Assembly: GCA_903907995.1 (NCBI GenBank)
Contig: CAIVQH010000031.1
Coordinates: 186,001 to 250,000 of the forward strand
DNA length: 64,000 bases
DNA from: an uncultured Verrucomicrobiota bacterium
GTDB taxonomy: Bacteria > Verrucomicrobiota > Verrucomicrobiia > Limisphaerales > UBA9464
Direction: 5' to 3'
In this document: positions 46,414-55,484 of the stretch, in pieces
Numbering within the stretch: position 1 is the first letter of the stretch
How the letters are laid out: each line of letters begins with the position of its first letter
Notes under the pieces: generated by a model
The model's input: only the letters and a program-made list of their open reading frames with translations
Told to the model about the DNA's origin: nothing
Databases searched by the model: none
Program-made: the position numbers and the translations under genes

Positions 46414-46947
46414 GCTTAGGTTCGGAAAACTAGGGCTGAAGCCTCTTTCCCGTCACCGACAATTGCGAGGAGGTCGCGTCTAACGGCAGCCTCCATCGCG
46501 GAGCGATGGCAGCGCTTAGCCGGGGCTTGAGTCAGCGATACCCACGGAATAGGGGCCCCTAGTTTCCATCCTGAACGGATCGCAGCCGGCGGCCAATTCC
46601 CAGCGTGGCTGCGACCACGGTCGCGGTCGGAAGGCCTTGCGTCTTTTACCGGGGATGTCGTCGCGGGGCTCCTCAATCCCCGGCTAATGGCTGGCAAGCC
46701 TCCGGCTTGCGGGGCTATTCAGACTCGGTCCCACTCGCCCTATGCGCCCCCATGGCACGATTCTGATTGAGTTTTACCCGATTGGCGCTGCCCATTTGCC
46801 CACCCCACGCTGTGTCCGCCACCCTGCGAAGGCCAGGGCGGCACCCTGATGCCCCATCCCCTTTCTCGGGATTTGCCACGGGGGGCTCCGGGGAGTAGAT
46901 AGATCAGCGACGGGCCAACCCAAACCCCCGTCATCCCCCCTATTGCC
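46414..46947. repeat. Long intergenic region with several hairpins
   Basis: 534 nt without a gene. Perfect short hairpins occur at 46493-46509 (ccatcgc-gga-gcgatgg) and 46694-46710 (gcaagcc-tcc-ggcttgc), and a wider pair ccgggga/tccccgg joins 46649-46655 and 46677-46683. The layout suggests one or more degraded intergenic repeat units. Confidence 0.55.
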
Positions 46948-47862
46948 ATGAAAACCGGCTACCTCATTGACATGGACGGCGTCATTTACCGCGAAAACCG
47001 GCTCATCCCCGGGGCGACGGAATTTGTCGCGGCCCTGCTCGGCACCGGCACGCCGTTTCTGTTCCTCACGAACAACTCCGCGCCCACCGCCGAGGATCTG
47101 GCCGTGCGGCTGCGCCATCTCGGCGTCACCGGCCTGTCGGCGCGGCACTTTTACACCTCGGCGATGAACACCGCCGACTTCCTCAGCGAGACGCACCCGA
47201 ACTGCACCGTGTTCGTCATCGGTGAGGGCGGCCTGCTCACCGCGCTGCACGAGCGCAAGATCGCCAACGACGGCATCCGCCCGGACTACGTCGTCGTGGG
47301 CGAAGGCACGGCCACGACCGAGAAGCTCGCCAAGGCCCACGAATGCATCGAACGCGGGGCGCGGCTGCTCGCGACCAATCCCGACAACTGGTGCCCCGTG
47401 TCCGAGGAAAAGACGCGCCCGGGCGCAGGCGCGACGACGGCCTTTCTGGAGGCCAGCTCGGGCCGGCGGGCCTACTTCCTGGGCAAGCCCAACGGCTTCA
47501 TGTTCCACTGCGCGCGCCGCCGACTGGCGGGTTCGGGCATGGCCGCACCCGAGCAGGTGGTGATGATCGGCGACACGATGGAGACGGACATCCGGGGCGC
47601 GATCGAGTCGGGCCTGCTGGCGTACCTGGTGCTCACGGGCTCCACACAGATGGAAAACGTGTGCGACCATGTGTATCAGCCCACACGTATCCTCCAGAGC
47701 GTCGCCGACCTCACGCAGGAGATTGTCACCGGCCTGGTGTCGAGCCAGGTGGACAGCCCGCTGGGTGCGCCGCGCTCCTCCGGCGGACGCTCCGGTCACC
47801 GCCACCAGACGGATGTCTTCGCCCTCTACAAGCCCCGCCCCCGCCCCGCCATGACGAAGTGA
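46948..47862 (+). CDS. HAD-IIA phosphatase, NagD-like
   Basis: 304 residues. HAD motif I is LIDMDGVIY (Asp8, Asp10), motif II FLFLTNNS, the IIA cap region is present, motif III Lys in GKPN, and motif IV is IGDTMETD. NagD-type enzymes dephosphorylate nucleotide or sugar phosphates in the cytoplasm. The last about 45 residues (SSQVDSPLGAP...RPRPAMTK) are a disordered extension absent from NagD. The start follows the family N-terminus. Confidence 0.88.
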   Translation: MKTGYLIDMDGVIYRENRLIPGATEFVAALLGTGTPFLFLTNNSAPTAEDLAVRLRHLGVTGLSARHFYTSAMNTADFLSETHPNCTVFVIGEGGLLTALHERKIANDGIRPDYVVVGEGTATTEKLAKAHECIERGARLLATNPDNWCPVSEEKTRPGAGATTAFLEASSGRRAYFLGKPNGFMFHCARRRLAGSGMAAPEQVVMIGDTMETDIRGAIESGLLAYLVLTGSTQMENVCDHVYQPTRILQSVADLTQEIVTGLVSSQVDSPLGAPRSSGGRSGHRHQTDVFALYKPRPRPAMTK

Positions 47863-48023
47863 AGAGAATTGCGAATGACGAAGTGCGAATGACGAATGAA
47901 GTCGCTCCGCCCCACCGCGCGCCACCGGCGGCTGATCACTGACCTACTGACCTACTGGCTCATTCGCTCATCGCCCTCCTAGTTTTCCGTGTCTCCTGCC
48001 ACAGGTCCGCCTACGGTGCCGCC

Positions 48024-48503
48024 ATGCAACGGCTGCCCAACACGCGCTCCTGCTTCGTCTGCGGGGTGGAAAACCCGCTCGGACTGCAGCTGGGCTTTCA
48101 TGGCGATCCCACCGCTGCGGAAACGCGCTTCAGCCTGCGCCCCGAATTCGCCGGCTTCCGCGACACGGTGCATGGCGGCGTGATCGCCACCGTGCTCGAC
48201 GAAGTGATGGTCTGGGCGATCGGCGTGACCGCTGGAAAGTTCGTCTATTGCGCCGAACTCACCGTGCGTTACGTGCGCCCGACCCGCCCGCAGACCGAAC
48301 TGGTCGCGCGTGGCGAGGTGGTGGAAAACCGGCGCGGCAAACTCTTCACCACGCGGGGCGAACTGCGGGACACCGCCGGCCAGCTGCTGGCGGAGGCCAC
48401 GGGCAAATACCTGCCGGTGCCCGGCGCGGTGAGCGCGGAAGTCGCGGCGGATTTCGTCGGCGAAATCCCCGAGGTACTTCAGCGGTTCACGGTGAAGGTG
48501 TAA
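48024..48503 (+). CDS. Hot-dog-fold thioesterase, PaaI-like
   Basis: 159 residues. SCFVCGVENPLGLQLGF is the N-terminal signature of one thioesterase subgroup, and FRDTVHGGVIATVLDEVMVW carries the HGG motif and the catalytic acidic residue. CAELTVRYVRPTRPQTELVARG gives the long central strands. Probably a cytoplasmic acyl-CoA thioesterase of unknown substrate. Its end overlaps the end of the convergent array gene by 25 nt. Confidence 0.85.
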   Translation: MQRLPNTRSCFVCGVENPLGLQLGFHGDPTAAETRFSLRPEFAGFRDTVHGGVIATVLDEVMVWAIGVTAGKFVYCAELTVRYVRPTRPQTELVARGEVVENRRGKLFTTRGELRDTAGQLLAEATGKYLPVPGAVSAEVAADFVGEIPEVLQRFTVKV

Positions 48504-49864
48504 TCCCAGCCGGTCGTCTTCCCCGAACCGGGGACGCGCTCCGTGCCGCCGTCGTCGGTGCCGTCTTCACCAATGCTGTAAACCACATAGCCGGGAGCCG
48601 GGGCCAGCGTGCGGTATTTCAGCGGCTTGCCATCCATCGGGTCTTCGGGGACGGCGCCGAGATATTGGGGAACCAGTTCGTTGAGCGAGGTTAGCAGGGT
48701 GCGCCCATGCGCGAGCCGCCAGCGTTCGACCGCCATCACTGTCTGCGCGCAGCGGAGCGTGGCGACCGAGCGCAGCTCCTTGAGCAAGACGGTGTGCAGC
48801 GAGGGCAGTGACATGCGGCTCAGCGGGCGCAGCCGTCCGCGCCACGTGCTCAGGCTGGCCAGTTGGACAGCCAGCCGCTGCTGTTTCACGGGCAGGGCGG
48901 ATCGGGGTCCGCCGGCTGCCTCGGCCAGCTCATCCAGCCGGTCCAGATAGAAGTCTCCATCCTGCCGCTTGAGGCCGGAGAGCTCATAAAACTGCGCCAG
49001 CATGAGCGGCACCAGTGGCAGGGAGTTGCCAGATGGGGTGCCCGGGCCGGCCGGGGCCGCAAAGGCGGAGAACATCTGCGCGGCGGGCTGGCCCAGTTCG
49101 TCGAGCGCGAAGCAGCGCTCCCCGATGAAGGCGCGCGCCAGGCTGTCGGGAGCTTCCGCGGCGACGAAAGCCTCCTGCAGCCGGCGGAGGGACGGCTCCG
49201 GCAACGCCGTGCGGGAAAGCACCCGCTCGGCGGACTCGATGGCGACCGCATTCACGGCGATGCGCACCAGGTAGCTGATGACCACCGGCTCATCCTCCAA
49301 GCGGCGGGCCACGCCCAACTCGGCCAGCAGCCCATCGGCGGCGCGCTCGGGGTCACCCACCTCCGCGGCCCAACGGGCTTCCAGGCCCACATTTCGGCCC
49401 ACCTGCTTGAGCGCGCTGAGATGGGTTAGGTAGGCTCCGGCAATGCCCGCCTTGAGGCTGCCCGCATAGCGGCCACGGGGGTGTTGCAGGGCGGCATGGA
49501 TCTTCGCCAAGGGCACGGCGTTGCTCGCCAGCTCCACGCGCGCGGCCTCGCGCAGGACTGGCGCCCAAGCTTCGCCACGGGCCGGGAAACGCGGGCCGTT
49601 CGGACCCGTGACCAGGTTGGGATCGTTGATTCTGCGCCAGGCGGCGTCCGCCTCCAGGAGAGCCACCTGCGCGTTGTCCGCGTCGGGCACGGAGCCGTAC
49701 CAGGCATCCAGTTCGGCCATGGTCGTCGGCTGGCCGGCAGCGCGATAACGGTCGAGCCGCTGCGTCATCGACCCGGTTCGCCGGTTGCAGACAACCAGCA
49801 CCACGAGCAGCACCGCCGAAACGGCGGCAGCGGCCAGCCATACCTTGGCGCGGGGGAGTTTCAC
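48479..49864 (-). CDS. Array protein, copy 1: single-TM protein with pseudopilin-like C-terminus
   Basis: 461 residues, GTG start at 49864 (KLPRAKVWLAAAAVSAVLLV). One N-terminal membrane helix, then the family block RYRAAGQPTTMAELDAWY and a long alpha-helical body. The C-terminus has RWRLAHGRTLLTSLNELVPQ, then VPEDPMDGKPLKYR and YSIGEDGTDDGG, resembling the end of type II secretion pseudopilins (GspG-like P-x-D-P-x-G-x-P). It lacks the prepilin cleavage site and ends in the array tail DYTFTVNR. Last of five tandem copies; its first 161 nt are almost identical to copy 5. Confidence 0.75.
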   Translation of the reverse strand: MKLPRAKVWLAAAAVSAVLLVVLVVCNRRTGSMTQRLDRYRAAGQPTTMAELDAWYGSVPDADNAQVALLEADAAWRRINDPNLVTGPNGPRFPARGEAWAPVLREAARVELASNAVPLAKIHAALQHPRGRYAGSLKAGIAGAYLTHLSALKQVGRNVGLEARWAAEVGDPERAADGLLAELGVARRLEDEPVVISYLVRIAVNAVAIESAERVLSRTALPEPSLRRLQEAFVAAEAPDSLARAFIGERCFALDELGQPAAQMFSAFAAPAGPGTPSGNSLPLVPLMLAQFYELSGLKRQDGDFYLDRLDELAEAAGGPRSALPVKQQRLAVQLASLSTWRGRLRPLSRMSLPSLHTVLLKELRSVATLRCAQTVMAVERWRLAHGRTLLTSLNELVPQYLGAVPEDPMDGKPLKYRTLAPAPGYVVYSIGEDGTDDGGTERVPGSGKTTGWDYTFTVNR

Positions 49865-49944
49865 GGCTGTAAGCTAAAGCGGAAACTTGTAATCGAAAAG
49901 CTGAACCCTCCGGTTCCGGCTGGAAAATCGGATCTCTGACTCCC

Positions 49945-51300
49945 TTACCGGGCTACCGTGAAGGTGTAGTCCCAACCCCTGGTACGGCCCGAGCCCGGCA
50001 CGTACGCCTCCCGGCCGCCGTCATCCAGGCCATCTTCGCCCACACTATAGACCACATAGCCCGGCGAGCGGGCACGATACCGGAGCGGCTGGCCATCGAG
50101 CGGATCTTCCGGCACGGCAGGGAGATACTCGGGTACGAGCACCTCCAGCAAACCGGGCAAGGCCCCGGCATGGGCGAGCCGCCAGCGCTCGATGGCCATC
50201 GCGGCCTGCGCGCAGCGGAGGATCGCCACCAGACGAAGCTCCGTGGGCAGGGCATTGGCATCCATGGGGAGGAACTGGCGGGACTGCGGATACAGAACGC
50301 CGCGCCAGGTTCTCAGGCGGTCAATATGCGCGATGAACTGCCGCCGCTGCGCGAGCATTTCGGTGCGTGGACGCGCGGCTGCCTCAGCCAGTTCGTCGAG
50401 CCGCCGCAACGTCAGCGTGAGGTCCTGCCGCTGGAGACCGGAAGCCGCGTAAAAACGGTCTCCGAACCTGAGCAGCGCCGGCGGCACGCGGTCATCTCCC
50501 CAGTCAAACACGCCCGTAATGGGCTGGCTCAGGGCGTCGCACGCGAAACAGCGTTCCCCGGCGAAGGCCCGCCCGAGATGGTTGGTGGCTTCGGCGGCGG
50601 CGAAGGCCGCCTGCAACCGGCGGAGCCGCGCTTCCGGCAGGGAGGTCCGGGCGAGCACGCGTTCGGCCGTCTGAAGAGCCTCGCCGTTGATGTTACCGCG
50701 TATCATATAGGCGAAAATCAGCGGCTCGTCTTCAAGCGTGCGGGCGACTCCGAGCAGGGCCAGCACGGCGCTGGCCGCCCGCTCCGGATCCCCCGTCTCG
50801 GCGGCCCAACGGGCTTCCAGGCTGAGGTGATGACCCACCTCGCGGGCCATCATGAAGTGGGTCATAAAATTCTTGTCGATCCCGGCCTTGAGGTCGACCG
50901 GGTAGCGGCTGCGGGGGCGGCGCAGGGCGGCGTATGCCTGCGTGAGCGACGCGGCGTTGCTGGCCAGTTCCTCGCCCGCCGCCGCGACCATGCCGGAAAT
51001 CCAGGGCTCTCCGCGTTTCGGATAGGACGGTCCTTTGACGGTTCCGGGCAGGTTGGTGTTGCCTGTGCTCCGCCAGGCGGAAGCCGCCTCCAGCAAGGCC
51101 GTCGCGGCGTTTTCGGCATCGGGCACGGGTGCGTACCAGGCATCCAGCTCGGCCAGCGTCGTTGGCAGGCCGGCGGCGCGGTAGCTGGCAATCCGCTGCT
51201 CCCACGGTCCGGAGCGCCGGCTCCAACCCGTGAGCCCGATGGGGAGCACTAGCAGCAGCCCGGCGATGGCCAGCCAGATCTTGGTACGGGGGAGCTTCAT
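49945..51300 (-). CDS. Array protein, copy 2
   Basis: 451 residues, ATG start at 51300 (MKLPRTKIWLAIAGLLLVLP). Same layout as its paralogues: one N-terminal helix, ASYRAAGLPTTLAELDAWYA, a helical body, and the C-terminal block VPEDPLDGQPLRYRAR with YSVGEDGLDDGG and the tail DYTFTVAR. It follows copy 3 by 7 nt, so these two are translated from one message. The N-terminus shows no signal peptidase site, so the body is probably anchored outside the membrane. Confidence 0.75.
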   Translation of the reverse strand: MKLPRTKIWLAIAGLLLVLPIGLTGWSRRSGPWEQRIASYRAAGLPTTLAELDAWYAPVPDAENAATALLEAASAWRSTGNTNLPGTVKGPSYPKRGEPWISGMVAAAGEELASNAASLTQAYAALRRPRSRYPVDLKAGIDKNFMTHFMMAREVGHHLSLEARWAAETGDPERAASAVLALLGVARTLEDEPLIFAYMIRGNINGEALQTAERVLARTSLPEARLRRLQAAFAAAEATNHLGRAFAGERCFACDALSQPITGVFDWGDDRVPPALLRFGDRFYAASGLQRQDLTLTLRRLDELAEAAARPRTEMLAQRRQFIAHIDRLRTWRGVLYPQSRQFLPMDANALPTELRLVAILRCAQAAMAIERWRLAHAGALPGLLEVLVPEYLPAVPEDPLDGQPLRYRARSPGYVVYSVGEDGLDDGGREAYVPGSGRTRGWDYTFTVAR

Positions 51301-51307
51301 GCTTTCT

Positions 51308-52666
51308 TCAGCGAGTCACGGTGAAGGTGATATCTTCACCCCGGTTCTGATGAATTCCCGGCCGATACGCCACCTTGCCGCCATCATCCACCTCATCTTC
51401 GCCCACGCTGTAGATGACGTAGACCGGCGGCCGGATACGGTACTTGAGCGGCTGGGCATCCCATGGATCTTCCGGCACAGCGGCGAGGTATTGCGGCACC
51501 AGTTCAGTGAGCGAGCCCGGCACCGCGCCGCCATGAACCAGCCGCCAACGCTCGACGGCGGTGGCGGTCTGCGCACATCGCAGGGCGGCGACGGCATCGA
51601 GTTCCCCCAGCAGCACGGAGGAATGTTCCAGCATGGTCTGGCGCCCGAGCAGCCGCAACCGCCCCCGCCAGGTGAGCAGGCTTCTGTAGTCCTCCTCCAT
51701 CTGCCGCCGTCGGGCCGGCATTTCTGATCGCGGGCGGGTGCCGGCCACGAACAGGTCATCCAGCCGGTCCAGGACGAATTCGAGGTCTCTCGCCCTGACG
51801 CTGGGCCGGTCATAGAGGCGCAACAGCCATCGTTCCAAAAATGGCGGCACCCCGTCGGGCATGTCGGCAAATCCGTCGTCGGCCTGCAGGCCCGGTTGTC
51901 CCGGCCCGCCCAAAATGCGGCAACGTTCACCCACCACGGCGCGCCCGAGATGATTGGTGGCTTCGGCCGCCACGAACGCCGCCTGCAGCCGGCGAAGCTG
52001 CCCATCCGTCAGCGGCGTACGGGAAAGCACGGCCTCGGTGGCCGCCACCGTCACCCGGTTCATTCCCAACCGGGCCGAGTAGCTGGGGAGCAAGGGCTCC
52101 TCTTCCAAGGTGCGGGCAACCTTGAGGCTGGCGAGCAGGGCTTCGGCAGCCCGTTCCGGATCGCCCACCTCGGCGGCATAACGGGCTTCAAAGGCGAGGT
52201 ATTCGCCAGCCCTGGGCACCCAGCGAAGGTGGTCGAGGATCGTGCCGTAACCCAGCGCAAGGTTGATCGGATAACGGCTGCGGGGGCGTTCCAATGCCGC
52301 ATGCATCTGGGCCAGCCGCTTGGCATTGGCCGCCAGCCCCGTTTGTGCCGCGGCCAGCATGGTGGCCGGCCAGGCTTCGCCGAGGCCCGGATTTAACCCG
52401 CCATACTGGATGGAGAGACCGGAAGCACCTCCAAACTGCAAGTCATAGCTCGCCTCCAAAAAGGGCGTGGCCGCATTCTCGGTGGCGGGCACCGGCGCAT
52501 ACCAGGCCTGCAGCTCGGTCAGCGTCACCGGTTGGCCCGCCACCCGATAGCGCTTGAGCCGCCGTTCCAACCCTCCCGCCCACAGGCTCCGGCCGATGAG
52601 CGTTACAAGCAGCACCAGCAGCAGGCCGGCAACTGCCAGCCGCACCTTGGCGCGGGGGAGCTTCAC
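51308..52666 (-). CDS. Array protein, copy 3
   Basis: 452 residues, GTG start at 52666 (KLPRAKVRLAVAGLLLVLLV). KRYRVAGQPVTLTELQAWYA and VPEDPWDAQPLKYRIR mark the family; the end is YSVGEDEVDDGG...DITFTVTR. Its 5' flank (52675-52733) contains a hairpin and sequence resembling the flank of copy 5, suggesting the duplication carried the intergenic terminator with it. Confidence 0.75.
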   Translation of the reverse strand: MKLPRAKVRLAVAGLLLVLLVTLIGRSLWAGGLERRLKRYRVAGQPVTLTELQAWYAPVPATENAATPFLEASYDLQFGGASGLSIQYGGLNPGLGEAWPATMLAAAQTGLAANAKRLAQMHAALERPRSRYPINLALGYGTILDHLRWVPRAGEYLAFEARYAAEVGDPERAAEALLASLKVARTLEEEPLLPSYSARLGMNRVTVAATEAVLSRTPLTDGQLRRLQAAFVAAEATNHLGRAVVGERCRILGGPGQPGLQADDGFADMPDGVPPFLERWLLRLYDRPSVRARDLEFVLDRLDDLFVAGTRPRSEMPARRRQMEEDYRSLLTWRGRLRLLGRQTMLEHSSVLLGELDAVAALRCAQTATAVERWRLVHGGAVPGSLTELVPQYLAAVPEDPWDAQPLKYRIRPPVYVIYSVGEDEVDDGGKVAYRPGIHQNRGEDITFTVTR

Positions 52667-52699
52667 TGCGTGACGGTGCCCACAAACCGGTCCGCCGAA

Positions 52700-52733
52700 C
52701 AGCAAAACGGCGTCCGCCGCGTGCGGACGGCGA
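52700..52733 (-). terminator. Probable terminator downstream of copy 4
   Basis: Minus strand: stem CGTCCGC-ACGCG-GCGGACG (52729-52711, loop included) with two further pairs across a bulge, followed by GTTTTGCTGTT. The sequence resembles the stronger terminator at 55417-55453. It would separate the copy 5-4 pair from the copy 3-2 pair. Confidence 0.5.
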
Positions 52734-52747
52734 GGACCTGATCTCCT

Positions 52748-54025
52748 TCAGCGGGCCACGGTGGAGTTCTCGTCCCTTCCGTAAACCACAAAGCCTGGCG
52801 CCGAGGACCAGACGCGATAATCAACCGGTTTTCCCGTCACCGGATCCTCGGGCACGGCGGCCAGATATGCGGGCACCAGTTCGCCGAGAGAGCCAGGCAA
52901 CGTGCCGCCATGGGCGAGCTGCCAGCGCTCGATCGCCATGGCGGCCTGCGCGCAGCGGAGCTGGGCCACGGCGTGGAGTTCCCAGAACAACACGGGTTCA
53001 TAAATCAGGGTGGTCCGGAAGCTCAGGGGATGAAACCCAAGGCTCCATCTGCTCTGGCCCCTGATCTGGGCTTCCACCCGCCACTGCTGGGAGGGCATTT
53101 CCGATCGGGACCGGGTGGAAATCACGGTCAGCGCATCCAGCCGGTCCAACGTCTGAGCGATGTCGGCGCGTTTGATGCCGGAGCGCTCGTAAAACCGGTC
53201 CATGAACTGGGGCGACCGCTGGCGAAGATTGAACGGGTCGAAAATGCCGGGAGAAGGCCGGTTCAGCTCCGCCAGCACCTGGCAGCGCACGCCAATTAAA
53301 ACCCGCCGCAGATGGTTGGTGGACTCGGCCATCACGAAGGCCTGCTGGAGTTCGCGGAGCCGGGCTTCCGAAAGGGCCGTGCGGGAAAGCACGCAGGCGG
53401 CGGTCTTCTGTGCCGTCAGGTTTACCGCGAGACGGGTCAGGTAGCTGCCCAGCAAGGGCTCCTCTTCTTGAGTACGGGCCAAGCGGAGCATGGCCAGCAG
53501 GGCGTTGGCAGCCCGCTCCGGGCCACCCACCTCCGCCGCCGCCCAGCGGGCTTCCAGACCCAGATCCTCGCAGAGCCGGTCCGTGATCATCAGGGAAGCG
53601 CTGGTGCCTGTCTCAAGATTGACCTGGTAACGGCTGCGGGGACGTTGCAGGGCGGCATAAATCTGGGCCAGCGGTGCGGCGTTGCCCGCCAATTCCGCAC
53701 GGGCGGCATTCACCATGGCAGCAGGCCACGCTTCGCCGAGTTTCGGATAAACTGTCCCATAATTGCCCGTGGGCAGATTGGTGTCGTAGATCCGATGCCA
53801 TGCCCCCGCGGCTTTCAGCAACGCCGGGACGGCGTTCTCCGAATCAGGCACGGAGTCATACCAGGCCTGCAATTCCGCCAAGCTGGTGGGCTCCCCGGCG
53901 GCGCGGTAGCGGGCGATCCGCTGCTCCAACGGTGCCGATCGCCGGCTCCAAGCGAGGAGCGCAACGAACAGCACCAGCAGCAATACGGCAACCGACCACC
54001 TCACTTTGGAGCGGGGGAGTTTCAT
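52748..54025 (-). CDS. Array protein, copy 4, shortened at the C-terminus
   Basis: 425 residues, ATG start at 54025 (MKLPRSKVRWSVAVLLLVLF). ARYRAAGEPTSLAELQAWYD and VPEDPVTGKPVDYRVW are present. In place of the shared YSxGEDGxDDGG...DYTFTVAR end it reads VVYGRDENSTVAR, so about 18 residues were removed in frame while the last four were kept. It follows copy 5 by 8 nt. Whether the shortened form is functional is unknown. Confidence 0.72.
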   Translation of the reverse strand: MKLPRSKVRWSVAVLLLVLFVALLAWSRRSAPLEQRIARYRAAGEPTSLAELQAWYDSVPDSENAVPALLKAAGAWHRIYDTNLPTGNYGTVYPKLGEAWPAAMVNAARAELAGNAAPLAQIYAALQRPRSRYQVNLETGTSASLMITDRLCEDLGLEARWAAAEVGGPERAANALLAMLRLARTQEEEPLLGSYLTRLAVNLTAQKTAACVLSRTALSEARLRELQQAFVMAESTNHLRRVLIGVRCQVLAELNRPSPGIFDPFNLRQRSPQFMDRFYERSGIKRADIAQTLDRLDALTVISTRSRSEMPSQQWRVEAQIRGQSRWSLGFHPLSFRTTLIYEPVLFWELHAVAQLRCAQAAMAIERWQLAHGGTLPGSLGELVPAYLAAVPEDPVTGKPVDYRVWSSAPGFVVYGRDENSTVAR

Positions 54026-54033
54026 GGCTTCCC

Positions 54034-55386
54034 TCAGTGGGCCACGGTGAAGGTGTAGTCTCCGTTGTCCTGATGCAGCCCCGGCCCGCGCTCTTTGCCC
54101 CCATCATCCACTCCATCCTCACCGATGCCGTAAACGACATAGCCGGGTGCCGGTGAGAGTGGCCGGTATCGGAGCGGCTTCCCATCCGTCGGGTCTTCGG
54201 GCACTGCGGCGAGGTATCCGGGGACCAGGTCATTCAAGGAGGCTGGCAAGGTACCGCCGTGTGCCAGCCGCCAGCGTTCGATGGCGGTGGCGGTGCGGGC
54301 GCAGCGGAGCCGGGCGAGCCACCCCAGTTCCGTGGGCAGGATCTGCTGAAGCCGCCAGCGCTCCTGCATGGCCAGCGGATACAACCACGAGCTCAAGCCA
54401 TAAAGCTCCTGCAGTTTGGCCACGAATTGCCGCTGACGGGCGGGCGCGGCGGCGCGGGGAAGCGCCGCCGCCTCGGCCAGTTCGTCGAGCCGGTCCAGAT
54501 GGTATTCGATATCCCGCTGCTTCAGGCCGCAAAAGTCGCCGAGATCCAACACCGCCGCCTCGAGGTGCTCCTGCCACCCTGTGGGTGGTGTCGAGGAGAG
54601 GAGCAGCGCGCCGTAGGAATCATGGAGCGCTTCCAGCTTCAGGACCCGTTCCCCGACCAGCGCCCGGCCCAGATGATTGGTGGCTTCGGCGAGGACGCAC
54701 ACACCTTGCAGGCGGACGAGCTGGTCGTCGGCGAGAGGAGTCCGCGAAAGAACGGCTTCAGCCGCTTCCAGAGCGATGCGGCCCAATGAGACGCGGAAGG
54801 AGTAGCCGTTCAACAGGGGCTCTGCTTCCAGCGTCCCGGCGGCCCGGAGGGCGGCGATGATGGCTTGAACCGCCCGTTCCGAATCACCCATTTCGGCGGC
54901 GTAGCGAGCTTCGAGGATGAGGTTTCCGACGGCCTGCCGGAGCGGGAACCGGTGGGACCCGTTGTAAACCCCGCCGCGAAGGACCGGGTAATAGCAGCGT
55001 GGCCGTTCCAAGGCGGCGTGGATTTGGGTCAACGAATCGGAATTGTCCTCCAGTTCTTTCCGGGCGGCATTCAACAGGCTGGCGGACCACGCCTGGCCAG
55101 GCGGGGGATAGACCACCGGATATCTAATCGTGGGCAGGTTGGTATTCCTGCCTGAGCGCCAGGCGAAACTGGCCTCCACCAACAGGACACCCGCATTTTC
55201 CGCGACCGGGACGGGAGGATTCCACGCATCCAGTTCGGCCATGGTCGTCGGCTGGCCGGCAGCGCGATAGCGGTCGAGCCGCTGCGTCAACGACCCGGTT
55301 CGCCGGTTGCAGACAACCAGCACCACGAGCAGCACCGCCGAAACGGCGGCAGCGGCCAGCCATACCTTGGCGCGGGGGAGTTTCAC
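54034..55386 (-). CDS. Array protein, copy 5
   Basis: 450 residues, GTG start at 55386. The first about 54 residues (KLPRAKVWLAAAAVSAVLLV through AELDAW) match copy 1 with one substitution, after which the two diverge. Body helical; the end is VPEDPTDGKPLRYRPL, YGIGEDGVDDGG and DYTFTVAH. It is the first gene of the array and lies next to the terminator of the DUF481 gene. Upstream in-frame codons to 55725 belong to DNA of the neighbouring gene and are not part of the protein. Confidence 0.75.
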   Translation of the reverse strand: MKLPRAKVWLAAAAVSAVLLVVLVVCNRRTGSLTQRLDRYRAAGQPTTMAELDAWNPPVPVAENAGVLLVEASFAWRSGRNTNLPTIRYPVVYPPPGQAWSASLLNAARKELEDNSDSLTQIHAALERPRCYYPVLRGGVYNGSHRFPLRQAVGNLILEARYAAEMGDSERAVQAIIAALRAAGTLEAEPLLNGYSFRVSLGRIALEAAEAVLSRTPLADDQLVRLQGVCVLAEATNHLGRALVGERVLKLEALHDSYGALLLSSTPPTGWQEHLEAAVLDLGDFCGLKQRDIEYHLDRLDELAEAAALPRAAAPARQRQFVAKLQELYGLSSWLYPLAMQERWRLQQILPTELGWLARLRCARTATAIERWRLAHGGTLPASLNDLVPGYLAAVPEDPTDGKPLRYRPLSPAPGYVVYGIGEDGVDDGGKERGPGLHQDNGDYTFTVAH

Positions 55387-55416
55387 CTTGATAGGGTGCC
55401 CGCAAACGCGCCTCCC

Positions 55417-55453
55417 GAAAAGCAAAACGCCGTCCGCACGGGGCGGACGGCGT
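55417..55453 (-). terminator. Rho-independent terminator of the DUF481 gene
   Basis: On the minus strand an 11-bp perfect stem ACGCCGTCCGC/GCGGACGGCGT (55453-55427) with a 5-nt loop is followed by TTTTGCTTTT. It lies 31 nt past the DUF481 stop and 31 nt before the array start. Confidence 0.85.
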
Positions 55454-55484
55454 CGGTGAAAGGTCAGTCGGTGGACCTTCCGGA

